From assembly GCF_030283205.1 (NCBI RefSeq), contig NZ_JASNWF010000032.1, forward strand, positions 24,139 through 88,138: a stretch of 64,000 bases of DNA, written 5' to 3'. The notes beneath the pieces are model-generated. The model saw only the letters and a program-made list of their open reading frames with translations. It did not search any database and had not been told where the DNA came from. The position numbers and the translations under genes were made by a program. The number at the start of each line of letters is the position of its first letter. Within the stretch, counting starts at the first letter, position 1. This document shows positions 27,157 to 35,551 of this stretch, piece after piece. Origin of the DNA: Actinomadura opuntiae (GTDB lineage: Bacteria; Actinomycetota; Actinomycetes; Streptosporangiales; Streptosporangiaceae).

Positions 27157-27858
27157 TCAGCCGGGGTTGATCGCGTGGTGCATCGCCGCGACCCCGAAGG
27201 TGAGGTCGCGCCAGCGCACCTTCGTCCAGCCCGCGTCCTGGACGAGCCGCGCCAGCCCCGCCTGGTCGGGCCAGGCGAGCGTCGACTCGGCGAGGTAGCG
27301 GTAGGAGTCGGGGTTGGAGCTGACCCGGGCCAGCAGCGGCAGCCCGTGCCTGAGGTGCATCTTGTGGCCGAGCGCCAGCAGCGCGTTCGGCGGATGGCTG
27401 ACCTCGCAGATCAGCAGCCGCCCGCCGGGCTTGGCCACCCGCCGCAGCTCGCGCAGCGCCCGGCCGGTGTCGGCGACGTTGCGCAGCCCGAAGGAGATCG
27501 TCACGGCGTCGAACGAGCCGTCCTTGAACGGCAGCCGCAGGGCGTCGCCCGCCGCGAAGCTCAGCCGCGGCACGCCCGCCTGCCGGCGCACCCCCACCCG
27601 GAGCATGCCGAGGGAGAAGTCGCAGGCCACGGTCTGCGCGCCCGCCTCGGCGAACGGCACCGAGGACGTCCCGGTCCCGGCCGCGAGGTCGAGGATCCGC
27701 TCGCCCGGCCGCGCGTCCAGCGCCCGGACGGCCTCCCGCCGCCAGCGCCGGTCCTGCCCGCCGGTCATCAGCGTGTTCAGCAGGTCGTACCGCTCGGCGG
27801 TGCCGTCGAACATCGCCGCCACGTCGGCGGGCTTCTTATCCAAGGAGGCGCGGGTCAT
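27157..27858 (-). CDS. menG: Demethylmenaquinone methyltransferase
   Basis: A 233-residue SAM-dependent MenG/UbiE methyltransferase that performs the last methylation of menaquinone. The SAM motif I is DLAAGTGTSS (about residues 57-66), and the family signatures FDGTAERYDLLNTLMTGGQDRRWR and SFGLRNV are present, the former near residues 17-40. It sits in a quinone block with the prenyl reductase and complex I. The 135-nt gap after it contains the Rex-controlled promoter of the reductase gene. Confidence 0.95.
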   Translation of the reverse strand: MTRASLDKKPADVAAMFDGTAERYDLLNTLMTGGQDRRWRREAVRALDARPGERILDLAAGTGTSSVPFAEAGAQTVACDFSLGMLRVGVRRQAGVPRLSFAAGDALRLPFKDGSFDAVTISFGLRNVADTGRALRELRRVAKPGGRLLICEVSHPPNALLALGHKMHLRHGLPLLARVSSNPDSYRYLAESTLAWPDQAGLARLVQDAGWTKVRWRDLTFGVAAMHHAINPG

Positions 27859-27930
27859 GGACCTCAGCCTATTGCCGCCCCGCCCGCGCCGGAGAGGGCG
27901 CCCATGCGGGTCGATGCCGGACGGTGCGCG

Positions 27931-28170
27931 CTAGGCGTCTTCCTTGGTCTGCGCGCGCTGGAACCTGGCGCGCTGGGAGCTCAGGCCGGAGGTCACCGCG
28001 GCCGACATCCGGTCCCGCTGGTTCGACAGCAGCACGAAGCTGACGATGCCGCTGATCAGCAGCGACAGCATCAGGAGCAGGAACCCGCGGGCCCCGAACA
28101 GCGCGAGCACCCCGGCGGTGGCCACGAAGATCGCCAGCCGCGCGGCGGTGTAAAGCAGTACGGAACGCAT
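27931..28170 (-). CDS. DUF4229 small membrane protein
   Basis: A 79-residue protein with two hydrophobic helices (about 6-27 and 29-48, AIFVATAGVLALFGARG and LLLMLSLLISGIVSFVLL) and a basic, hydrophilic tail. It matches the actinobacterial DUF4229 pattern, which is commonly found beside menaquinone genes. No biochemical function is known. It lies 72 nt ahead of menG on the same strand and could be in the same transcript. Confidence 0.8.
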   Translation of the reverse strand: MRSVLLYTAARLAIFVATAGVLALFGARGFLLLMLSLLISGIVSFVLLSNQRDRMSAAVTSGLSSQRARFQRAQTKEDA

Positions 28171-28246
28171 GACCCTCCGAGAGTACCCCCGGTGGTGTTG
28201 ACCCAGGGGAGCGACCCCCTGGAATCCCCGCCAACGGTGGGGCGGG

Positions 28247-29209
28247 TCAGCGCAGGACGTCGAGGAAGAGTGCGGGGTCCACGTTGCCGCCGGAGAGGAT
28301 CGAGACGTAGGTGTCGGCGGCCGGCAGTTCGTCGCGGTGGTAGAGGTAGGCGGCGGTGGCGACGGCGCCGGCGGGTTCGGCGATCAGGCGGGCCTCACGG
28401 GCGAGGCGGCGCATGGTGCGGCGGATGTCGTCCTCGGTGACGGTGACGATGCCGTCGACGTACGCCTGCATGTGCGCGAACGGCAGGTCGCCGACGCGCT
28501 GGACGCGCAGGGCGTCGGCGATGGTGCGGCCGGTCTTCTCGGCGTCCCAGGTGACGGGGCGGCCCTCGCGGAGCGAGTCGCGGGCGTCGGCGGCCAGCTC
28601 GGGCTCGACGCCGATCACCTTGGCCTCGGGGCGCAGCGCCTTCACGGCGGTGGCGACGCCGGAGATCAGTCCGCCGCCGCTGACCGGGACGAGCACGACG
28701 TCCACGTCCGGGCGGTCCTGGACGATCTCCAGCCCGGCGGTGCCCTGACCGGCGATGATCCGGGCGTCGTCGTAGGGCGGGACGAGGGTGAAGCCGTGCG
28801 CGGCGGCGAGCTTCGCCGCGGTCTCCTCGCGCGCCTGCGAGGTGGGCTCGACGTAGACGATCTCGGCGCCGAGCGCCATGCAGGCGTCCACCTTCACGCC
28901 GGGGGTGGTGTGCGGCATGACCAGGACGGCGGGGATGCCGAGCGCGCGGGCGGTGTAGGCGACGGCCTGGGCGTGGTTGCCGCTGGAGTGCGTGACGACG
29001 CCGCGCTCGCGCTGCTCCTCGGGCAGGGACGCGATGGTTGCGTACGCACCGCGCAGCTTGAACGCGCCGATCGGCTGCAGGGACTCGGCCTTCACCAGCA
29101 GGGCTCCGTCGCCGGCGCCGGGGAAGGGGACGAGCGGCGTGCGCAGCGCGACGCCGGCGAGGCGTTCGGCGGCGCGCTCGATCTCCGGCAGCGAAACAAG
29201 ATCGGACAT
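28247..29209 (-). CDS. Threonine/serine dehydratase, PLP-dependent, no ACT domain
   Basis: A 320-residue fold-type II PLP enzyme. The cofactor lysine is in PIGAFKLRGAYA, the Asn of the SSGNHAQAVAYTA stretch holds the cofactor, and the phosphate-binding glycine loop is VPVSGGGLISG. Such enzymes deaminate Thr/Ser to 2-oxoacids and ammonia. The regulatory ACT domain of biosynthetic IlvA is absent, so a catabolic-type or racemase-like role is more likely. It is divergent from bldC and is not obviously tied to its neighbours. Confidence 0.9.
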   Translation of the reverse strand: MSDLVSLPEIERAAERLAGVALRTPLVPFPGAGDGALLVKAESLQPIGAFKLRGAYATIASLPEEQRERGVVTHSSGNHAQAVAYTARALGIPAVLVMPHTTPGVKVDACMALGAEIVYVEPTSQAREETAAKLAAAHGFTLVPPYDDARIIAGQGTAGLEIVQDRPDVDVVLVPVSGGGLISGVATAVKALRPEAKVIGVEPELAADARDSLREGRPVTWDAEKTGRTIADALRVQRVGDLPFAHMQAYVDGIVTVTEDDIRRTMRRLAREARLIAEPAGAVATAAYLYHRDELPAADTYVSILSGGNVDPALFLDVLR

Positions 29210-29372
29210 GGTCCCGAGCGTATTGGGTCCGCCGCGGCGGACCGTTCACGCGGCTGTCAGGACGGCGTTGCGGGCGTGACACGGCAGGTCAAGTGTGGTG
29301 TGAGAGCCCCCGGAGACCGGGGTGGCGAGCACCGACCGTCATCCCTGCTGCTCGGGTCACTACGCAGCGTGA

Positions 29373-29427
29373 TGTTTTGCGAAAACAAGGGAGAAATCGG
29401 TCTTGACCCGCCACACTGTTAAACAGT
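29373..29427 (+). promoter_or_regulatory. Two perfect palindromes upstream of bldC
   Basis: TGTTTTGCGAAAACA (29373-29387) and ACTGTTAAACAGT (29415-29427) are both exact inverted repeats, with centres 41 nt apart, close to four helical turns. They lie 40-94 nt ahead of the bldC start, in an AT-richer stretch. Neither fits the BldD or Rex consensus. They are candidate operators for unknown regulators or for BldC itself. Confidence 0.5.
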
Positions 29428-29466
29428 CCACCCGCGCCGAGAGCGGGACAAAGGGGGAGAGAAAAC

Positions 29467-29670
29467 GTGGAGAGCACGAGCGAGCGCCTGCTGACCCCAG
29501 GGGAAGTCGCCGCCCTCTTCCGGGTCGATCCGAAGACGGTCACCCGGTGGGCCGCGGCCGGCCGGATCAGCAGCATCCGGACTCCCGGCGGACACCGCCG
29601 GTTCCGGGAGTCCGAGGTCCACGCGCTGCTGCGCGGCGAGGAACCGGTCGCCGAGCACTCGGTCCACTGA
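29467..29670 (+). CDS. bldC: BldC-type MerR-like developmental regulator
   Basis: A 67-residue DNA-binding protein that is almost entirely a MerR-type winged helix: LLTPGEVAALFRVDPKTVTRW followed by the IRTPGGHRRFRESEVHALL wing (about residues 9-29 and 37-56). BldC proteins bind cooperatively to direct repeats and control when development and antibiotic production begin in Streptomyces. Length and motif order fit BldC closely. A GGAGAG-type ribosome site precedes the ATG. The 3' end, including the last codon and stop, is part of a 57-nt tandem duplication. Confidence 0.92.
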   Translation: MESTSERLLTPGEVAALFRVDPKTVTRWAAAGRISSIRTPGGHRRFRESEVHALLRGEEPVAEHSVH

Positions 29671-29776
29671 CCCCGGCGTAAGCCGACCGGGGGATGCGGG
29701 GTGTCGTCCCCCCTCGAACGACACTGACCCCGGCGTAAGCCGACCGGGGGATGCGGGGTGTCGTCCCCTCGAACGG
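29665..29776 (+). repeat. Tandem duplication of a 57-nt hairpin unit at the bldC 3' end
   Basis: Unit 1 (29665-29721) begins inside the last codons of bldC; unit 2 (29722-29776) repeats it with the same opening CACTGACCCCGGCGTAAGC and differs mainly by a 2-nt shorter C-run. Each unit contains CCCCGG and CCGGGG arms around a 10-nt loop, so both copies look like terminator hairpins. The remaining 29777-29851 stretch shows nothing coding. Confidence 0.85.
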
Positions 29777-29851
29777 CACCGGCTCCGGAGCGCCGCCCGG
29801 ATCGGTGCGCGCGGGCGGTCCGTCCGGCCCGGGTCCGCGCGATCGGCACGG

Positions 29852-30148
29852 CTACTCCTCCGCCTCGCCGGCCCGCCATTCCTCGAACCGGCGCGCCAGC
29901 TCGGCGTCCTCGTCCCGCCAGCGGCGCCGCCTGTCCGCCAGCTCCTGCTCGGTCAGCGACCGGGCGAGGAGCCGGTCGTAGTCGGGGTCGCCGGGGCCGA
30001 TCTCCACGTAGGCGTCGGCGATGATCCGCCCGCCCCGCTCCCGGTCCGCGTCCGGACCGTCGTCGTCCCCGGGACGGTCGTCGTCGGAGCCGGCGAGGAC
30101 GCTGTGGGGCACCCGGAGCGTGCCGTCGGGGAGCCGGATCACGTACAT
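29852..30148 (-). CDS. Small acidic protein of unknown function
   Basis: A 98-residue, strongly charged protein. It opens with a beta-like MYVIRLPDGTLRVPHSVL, continues with an Asp/Gly-rich linker, and ends in an Arg/Glu-rich helix (TEQELADRRRRWRDEDAEL, about residues 66-84) with coiled-coil character. I do not recognise the family. It starts 47 nt after the stop of the metalloprotease gene on the same strand, so the two probably form one operon; a partner or inhibitor role is possible but not shown. Confidence 0.6.
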   Translation of the reverse strand: MYVIRLPDGTLRVPHSVLAGSDDDRPGDDDGPDADRERGGRIIADAYVEIGPGDPDYDRLLARSLTEQELADRRRRWRDEDAELARRFEEWRAGEAEE

Positions 30149-30195
30149 CGTCGATCACCCTCGGAGTCCATCGCCTTCGCCGGCATCGCGGTGTC

Positions 30196-31170
30196 CTAGA
30201 TGCCGTATCTGCGGTTGAAGAAGAGCATGACTTCCAGTGCCGTCCTGATGTTGCCGGCGAGCATATCCACCAGCGCCGGGCGCTGCCGGGAGGAGATCGC
30301 CGAGAACGCGTCGGCGAAGAACTCGCGCCGGCCGAGCGCGTCGGGCTGCTTGTGGAAGTCGCTGGCCAGGTGCGGGCGGCACAGCTCGTACAGCTCCCGG
30401 AAGGCGGGGCTGTCGGAGGTCCACCCGCCGCCCTCGCCGTCGATGTCGTCGAGCGCGTGCCCGACCTCGTGCAGCATCACGTCCGGGGTCGGCGACGGCC
30501 GGTCCCCCACGATGATCTTGCGGTCGCCGTAGGCGCCGGCGCAGATGTCCCAGGTCGCGCGGCCGGACGGCAGCGGACGGTCGCGCAGGTGGCCCATGTC
30601 GTCCAGCTGCGGGACGCCGCCCGGCCCGACGTAGATGCCGTCCAGGCCGCCCGCGAGCTTCTCCTTGAGCGGCTCGGGCAGCGACGCCAGGCTGTCGACG
30701 GCCCGGATCACCTCGGGGGTCGGCGGGCCCTGCCGCGCGTCCCACTGCCGGTACAGCACGCTCTCCAGCACCCCGCAGTGCCGCCGGCCGTCGGCGGCGT
30801 GCGGCATGCCCGGCGGGTGCGGCTCGGCGCGCAGGGCGTCGTCGAGCTCGAAGTCGCTCCACGCGTAGTCGCCGGCGCGCGGACGGCCCGCGCCGCGCCG
30901 CCCGTACCGTCCGGTGCGCGGCTCGGCGGTGTCCGGGCCGTCGGCGCCGGGGGCGAGCGCGAAGTCGTCGTCGCGGCCCGCCTTGCGGAACCGGCCGAAC
31001 CTGTCGCGGGGCTGGTTGCTGCGCGGCCGCACGTGCCCGGGCTCGGGGCGCTGCCCCGCGTCCGGCGGCGACGGCGCGTACGCGGCGTCGTCCCTGCGGA
31101 CCGCCGCGCCCCGGGAGGCCTCCCGATTCCTCAGCTCCCGGGGCTTTCGGTGGACGCCTTTGAAGCGCAT
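30196..31170 (-). CDS. Predicted zinc metalloprotease (HExxH, lethal-factor-like domain)
   Basis: A 324-residue protein. The first 110 residues are Arg/Pro/Gly-rich and probably disordered. The C-terminal half has a metalloprotease active site, MLHEVGHALDD with H234, E235 and H238, and a downstream REFFADAFS helix with E283 as the likely third zinc ligand. The HExGHxxD...EFxAxAF pattern resembles M34/anthrax-lethal-factor-like catalytic domains. There is no signal peptide or lipobox, so export would need another route. It is followed by a small acidic gene in the same orientation. Substrate unknown. Confidence 0.7.
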   Translation of the reverse strand: MRFKGVHRKPRELRNREASRGAAVRRDDAAYAPSPPDAGQRPEPGHVRPRSNQPRDRFGRFRKAGRDDDFALAPGADGPDTAEPRTGRYGRRGAGRPRAGDYAWSDFELDDALRAEPHPPGMPHAADGRRHCGVLESVLYRQWDARQGPPTPEVIRAVDSLASLPEPLKEKLAGGLDGIYVGPGGVPQLDDMGHLRDRPLPSGRATWDICAGAYGDRKIIVGDRPSPTPDVMLHEVGHALDDIDGEGGGWTSDSPAFRELYELCRPHLASDFHKQPDALGRREFFADAFSAISSRQRPALVDMLAGNIRTALEVMLFFNRRYGI

Positions 31171-31355
31171 CGGGCTCCTCTGTCAGCGGGGCCCGCGGTG
31201 TCGCCGAGCGAGTGGGCCCCCGAGGCAGGGTAAGCCGGAACCCGACACGGCGTCATCCCCGCGAGTCACCGCGAATCGGGCGGGCGCGGATGTGCGAGGA
31301 CCGCGGCGCCCGCCGAAACGGTGGCCGCGGTCCCCGATGACTGCTCGGACCGTGC

Positions 31356-32348
31356 TCAGGCGTAGGAGTGCATGCCCGAGAACATGTAGTTGACGCCGAA
31401 GAAGTTGAACAGCAGGCAGGCGAAGCCGACCAGCGACAGGATCGCCGCCTTGCGGCCCTTCCAGCCGGCGGTCGCGCGCGCGTGCAGGTAGGCGGCGTAG
31501 ACGATCCAGGTGACGAAGGACCAGACCTCCTTGGGGTCCCAGCCCCAGTAGCGGCCCCACGCCTGGTCGGCCCAGATGGCGCCCATGATGATGGCGGCCG
31601 TCCAGATCGGGAAGGCGAACATCGTCACCCGCATCGACAGCCGGTCCAGGTCCTCGGCGGACGGGATGCGCGACAGCACCCCGGTGCCGGCGCCGGCCGC
31701 GCCGCCCTCCGCGCGGGTCTTCAGCAGGTACAGGATCGTCGCGGCGCCCGCCACGGTGAACGAGCCGGTCGCGATGATCGCGGCGGTGACGTGGATCGCG
31801 ATCCAGTAGGAGTTGAGCGCCGGGCTGACCGGGCCCGCCGAGTCGTACAGCCAGATGTTGTCGACGCCGAGCGCGATGACCACGGCGGCCATCACGAACG
31901 CGCCGAGGAAGCGGGCGTTGTACCGCAGCGCCACGACCATGAACGCGGTCACGGCGGCGAACGACAGGGCCGTCATGAACTCGTACATGTTGCCCCACGG
32001 CCAGCGGTGCACCGCCATGCCGCGGGTCACCAGGATGCCGAGGTGCGACGCCCAGCCGAGCACGTTCAGCACGATCGCCAGCCGCGCCCAGTCGGTCCGC
32101 CGGCGCTCGGGCTCGTCGTCCTCGCCGGCCTCCCCTGCGGCGGCGGCCTTGGCCGGGGCCTCCTCGACGGTCTCGGCGCCGGCCGCGCCGACGAGGACCT
32201 TCGCCTCGGCCCTCTCGCCGTCGGCGACCGCCGCGGAGCGGCGGCCGAAGCCGAGATCGGCCGCGTAGGCCACCAGCGCCACGATGTACAGCACCACGGT
32301 GGTCAGCATGAGCTTGTCGCTCAGGTTCGCGAGGTCGGCGTTGCTCAC
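31356..32348 (-). CDS. ccsB: Cytochrome c biogenesis protein CcsB/CcsA-type
   Basis: A 330-residue heme-handling membrane protein of system II cytochrome c maturation. The tryptophan-rich heme-binding WWD-type loop is seen in IMGAIWADQAWGRYWGWDPKEVWS (about residues 248-271). About eight membrane helices are present, plus an acidic cytoplasmic insert near residues 55-85. It works with ResB as the heme export and attachment unit. It starts 4 nt after the resB stop and ends the operon. Confidence 0.93.
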   Translation of the reverse strand: MSNADLANLSDKLMLTTVVLYIVALVAYAADLGFGRRSAAVADGERAEAKVLVGAAGAETVEEAPAKAAAAGEAGEDDEPERRRTDWARLAIVLNVLGWASHLGILVTRGMAVHRWPWGNMYEFMTALSFAAVTAFMVVALRYNARFLGAFVMAAVVIALGVDNIWLYDSAGPVSPALNSYWIAIHVTAAIIATGSFTVAGAATILYLLKTRAEGGAAGAGTGVLSRIPSAEDLDRLSMRVTMFAFPIWTAAIIMGAIWADQAWGRYWGWDPKEVWSFVTWIVYAAYLHARATAGWKGRKAAILSLVGFACLLFNFFGVNYMFSGMHSYA

Positions 32349-32352
32349 CTCG

Positions 32353-34134
32353 TCACTCCTTCGGTTCGGTTGCCGACCCGGAACCCCGATCGGCGCCTGG
32401 TTCCGCTTCGGACCCGTTCTGTTCCGGCCCGGTGCCGTCCCGCCCGGTGCCGCCGTCGTCCCGCGCGGCGTCGTCCGGTCCGGTGTCCCGTCCGGCCTCG
32501 TCCTGCCGTGATCCGCTCTCGTCCTGCCCGGAGGTCTCCGGCCCGTCGCCCGCGCCGCCGGGGCCGCGCAGGGCGGTCACGATGTCGTCGAACTCCGAGG
32601 TCGGGTTCCCGAGGGTGAGCCCGCCGACCTCCACCACCGTACGCCCGCCCTTCCCGGCGCCCGCACGGACCCACACCCTGCGCCGCCGGACGAGGAACGA
32701 GGTCGCCACGCCCAGCACCGCCAGCACCGCCGCGATCAGCGCGGGGATGCGCCCGGGGTCGTGGTTGACCGACAGGGTCGCGTACTCCGCCATCCCGTCG
32801 AACGTGATCGAGCCCGCGTTGCCCGGGAGCTTGAAGGTCTCCCCCGGCTCCAGCAGCTTCTCCCCGCCCTTGATCGGCTGGAGGGTCTTGCCGATGCCCT
32901 CCAGCTTGTACACCGACTGCGGGGTGCCGGAGTCCAGGCCGAGGTCGCCCTTGAACGACGACAGCGTGATGACCGGGCGCAGCGCGCCGGGGAACGCCGA
33001 GACGATCTGCTTGCCGTCCGGGCTGGCGACCGCCGTCGGCCACAGGATCGCGTAGAAGGCGAGCTGGTCGGGCTCGGCGTCGGGGACCTTGATGACGCCC
33101 TCGGACGTCAGGTTGCGCGGCTCCATCTCCAGGAACGGGACGGTGTCCTGGAAGGCGACGTTCCCCTTGGCGTCCTTCACGGTGAACTTCGGCGCGTAGC
33201 CGTGCCCGAGCAGGTACACCTTCGTGCCGCCGACCTTCAGCGGATGGTTGATCCGCAGGTCGTACTTCTCGTCCTTGCCGGACGGCTTGTCGCGGTAGTG
33301 GATCCAGGCGTCGAACGCCGTGGCCTGCCCGCGCTTGTCGCCCTCCAGCTCGTACTTGGCCTTGAAGTCGTCCAGGCCGATGGTGAACGGGGCGAGGTCG
33401 CCGTCGTCGAAGAGCCGTCCCGGGGTGAACTCGTCGTACTGGCCGAGCGAGTTGGCGAACGTCTTGCCCTCGGTGATCAGCACGCTGCCGCGGTAGCCGA
33501 ACATGTTGCCCGCGCCGAGCGCGAAGAGCAGCCCGAGCAGCGCCAGGTGGAAGACGAGGTTGCCGGTCTCGCCCAGGTAGCCCTTCTCCGCGGACGCGGC
33601 GCCGCCCGACACGTCCACCCGGAACCGGCGCCCGCGCAGCACCTTGCGGGCCTCGGCGAGGACGTCCTCGGGCGCGTCGTCGGTCTCGTACGTCACCGAC
33701 TGCGGCAGCCGGTCCAGGTTGCGGGGCGCCGCCGGGGGGCGGGCACGCATCGACTGGTAGTGCTTCACCGCGCGCGGGATGACGCAGCCCGCCAGCGACA
33801 CGAACAGCAGGATGTAGATCGCCGCGAACCAGGGCGCGGCGAACACGTCGAACATCGACAGCTTGTCGAGGACCGGGCCGATCGTCTTGTGGTCGGCGAG
33901 GTAGGCCGCGACCTTCTCCGGGGCCTGGCCGCGCTGCGGCAGCGCAGACCCGGGCACCGCGCCCAGCGCCACCAGGAACAGCAGGATCAGCGCCGTGCGC
34001 ATGGTGGTGAGCTGCCGCCAGCCCCACCGCAGCCAGCCCAGGGGGCCGATGCCCCGGGGCCGCGGCACCTCCTCGGGGGCCTGCCGCGCGGCGGGCGCCT
34101 GGGTGCCCGTTTCGATGTCCTTGATGTCGCTCAT
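32353..34134 (-). CDS. resB: Cytochrome c biogenesis protein ResB
   Basis: A 593-residue ResB/Ccs1 protein. Three membrane helices lie in the N-terminal third, the large extracytoplasmic domain spans roughly residues 170-455, and a further helix near 460-480 precedes a basic then Asp/Gly/Ser-rich disordered tail. It forms the cytochrome c synthetase with CcsB. The length exceeds minimal family members mainly because of the tail. It lies 27 nt after ccdA on the same strand. Confidence 0.92.
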   Translation of the reverse strand: MSDIKDIETGTQAPAARQAPEEVPRPRGIGPLGWLRWGWRQLTTMRTALILLFLVALGAVPGSALPQRGQAPEKVAAYLADHKTIGPVLDKLSMFDVFAAPWFAAIYILLFVSLAGCVIPRAVKHYQSMRARPPAAPRNLDRLPQSVTYETDDAPEDVLAEARKVLRGRRFRVDVSGGAASAEKGYLGETGNLVFHLALLGLLFALGAGNMFGYRGSVLITEGKTFANSLGQYDEFTPGRLFDDGDLAPFTIGLDDFKAKYELEGDKRGQATAFDAWIHYRDKPSGKDEKYDLRINHPLKVGGTKVYLLGHGYAPKFTVKDAKGNVAFQDTVPFLEMEPRNLTSEGVIKVPDAEPDQLAFYAILWPTAVASPDGKQIVSAFPGALRPVITLSSFKGDLGLDSGTPQSVYKLEGIGKTLQPIKGGEKLLEPGETFKLPGNAGSITFDGMAEYATLSVNHDPGRIPALIAAVLAVLGVATSFLVRRRRVWVRAGAGKGGRTVVEVGGLTLGNPTSEFDDIVTALRGPGGAGDGPETSGQDESGSRQDEAGRDTGPDDAARDDGGTGRDGTGPEQNGSEAEPGADRGSGSATEPKE

Positions 34135-34161
34135 ATCAATGCCTCTGCCGATCCGTCGGCA

Positions 34162-34902
34162 TCAGAGAACCGGCTCGAAGCCGCTGATCCACGACTTCAG
34201 CTCGATGTTCAGGTCGCCCCACAGGCCGCTCACCAGCAGCACCCCGATGAGGACGAGCATGCCCCCGCCGATCCGCATGACGAGGGGGTAGTGCCGCTTC
34301 ACCGCGCCGAAGGCGCCGAGCGCGCGGCGGTAGGCGACCGCCGTCACCACGAACGGCACCCCGAGGCCGACACAGTACGCCAGCGACAGCAGCGCGCCGC
34401 GGGTGGCGCTCGCCTCGCTGATCGCCAGCGACTGGACGGCGCCGAGCGTCGGCCCGATGCACGGCGTCCAGCCGAGCGCGAACAGCGCACCGAGCAGCGG
34501 CGCCCCGGCCAGGCCCGCCGAGGGCAGCCGGCCCGACTTCATCGTCCGCTGCAGGCCCGGGATCAGGCCCATGAAGGCCAGCCCGAAGACGATCGTGACG
34601 GCGCCGAGCACCCGGGTGATCTGGTCCTGGTACTCCAGCAGCCACCGGCCGAGCCCGCCGAAGGCCACGCCGTAGCTGACGAACACGACGGTGAAGCCCG
34701 CGACGAACAGCAGCACGCCGGACAGCAGCCGGCCGCGGCGCTGCTCGGCGAGGTCCGCGCCCGTCATCCCCGTCACGTACGACAGGTAGCCGGGGACGAG
34801 CGGCAGCACGCACGGCGACAGGAACGACACGAGCCCGGCGAGCGCCGCCAGCGGCGCCGCCGCCACCAGCGACCCGCTCGTCACCGTCTCGTCAACGTTC
34901 AC
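34162..34902 (-). CDS. ccdA: Thiol-disulfide transporter CcdA
   Basis: A 246-residue, six-helix membrane protein that carries reducing equivalents outward to keep the apocytochrome CxxCH thiols reduced. The two redox cysteines lie in the pseudo-symmetric motifs LSPCVLPLVPGYLSY and LGWTPCIGPTLGA. It starts 10 nt after the resA stop, as expected for a shared transcript with its thioredoxin-like partner. Confidence 0.94.
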   Translation of the reverse strand: MNVDETVTSGSLVAAAPLAALAGLVSFLSPCVLPLVPGYLSYVTGMTGADLAEQRRGRLLSGVLLFVAGFTVVFVSYGVAFGGLGRWLLEYQDQITRVLGAVTIVFGLAFMGLIPGLQRTMKSGRLPSAGLAGAPLLGALFALGWTPCIGPTLGAVQSLAISEASATRGALLSLAYCVGLGVPFVVTAVAYRRALGAFGAVKRHYPLVMRIGGGMLVLIGVLLVSGLWGDLNIELKSWISGFEPVL

Positions 34903-34912
34903 CGCGCCGCGC

Positions 34913-35503
34913 TCATTTTTCCGCGAGCACCTTCGTCACCAGCGAGTTCAGCTTGGAGTAGGTGGTCGCGCCGATGACGCGCGCGGCGATCTTCCCCTGC
35001 CGGTCCAGGACGAGGGTGCTCGGGATCGCGCTCGGCGGCACCTCCCGGAACGCCAGCGTCACCTGGCCGTCCCCGTCGAACAGGCTCGGGTAGGTGACCT
35101 TGAACTTGCGCTCGAACGCCTTGGCGTTGTCCTTGGAGTCCTTGAAGTTGACGCCGAGGAACTCCACGCCCTTGGCCTTGTTCGCGGTGTAGATCTGCTC
35201 CAGCGACGGCGCCTCGCCGCGGCAGGGCGCGCACCACGACGCCCAGAAGTTGACGACCGCGACCTTGCCCTTGAGCGAGTCGAGCTTGAACGACTGCCCG
35301 TCGAGCGTCTGGCCGGCGACCTCCTGCAGGGTCTTGCGCTGCCCCGGCTGGTACTGCGTGACGTTCCCGTCGCCCGAGATGAACCGGTTGTCGTTGCCGT
35401 CCGGGCCGCTCTTGGCCGAACCGGTTCCCGCGCAGCCGGCGAGCAGCCCGCAGAGCGCGACGGCAGCGGCGGCGGCGCGCGCGTGGGAGATTCGGGGGCT
35501 CAA
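34913..35503 (-). CDS. resA: TlpA/ResA-like thioredoxin lipoprotein
   Basis: A 196-residue exported thiol-disulfide protein. The signal peptide ends in the lipobox LLAGC (Cys about residue 24), predicting a lipid-anchored extracytoplasmic protein. The redox site is FWASWCAPCRGEAP, and the TlpA fold continues with VEFLGVNFKDS and PSTLVLDRQGKI. It would receive electrons from CcdA and reduce apocytochrome c. A palindrome lies immediately upstream of the start. Confidence 0.92.
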   Translation of the reverse strand: MSPRISHARAAAAAVALCGLLAGCAGTGSAKSGPDGNDNRFISGDGNVTQYQPGQRKTLQEVAGQTLDGQSFKLDSLKGKVAVVNFWASWCAPCRGEAPSLEQIYTANKAKGVEFLGVNFKDSKDNAKAFERKFKVTYPSLFDGDGQVTLAFREVPPSAIPSTLVLDRQGKIAARVIGATTYSKLNSLVTKVLAEK

Positions 35504-35516
35504 CGGACCCTCCTAC

Positions 35517-35533
35517 TACTACAGGACGTAGTA
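35517..35533 (-). promoter_or_regulatory. TACTAC-n5-GTAGTA palindrome before resA
   Basis: TACTACAGGACGTAGTA is a perfect 6-bp inverted repeat with a 5-nt centre, 14-30 nt ahead of the resA start. The half-site resembles the TACTAC/GTAGTA operators of BlaI/MecI-family repressors. Its position fits control of the resA-ccdA-resB-ccsB genes. No blaI gene is seen in this window. Confidence 0.5.
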
Positions 35534-35551
35534 CACAACCTAGCGGTGCCG

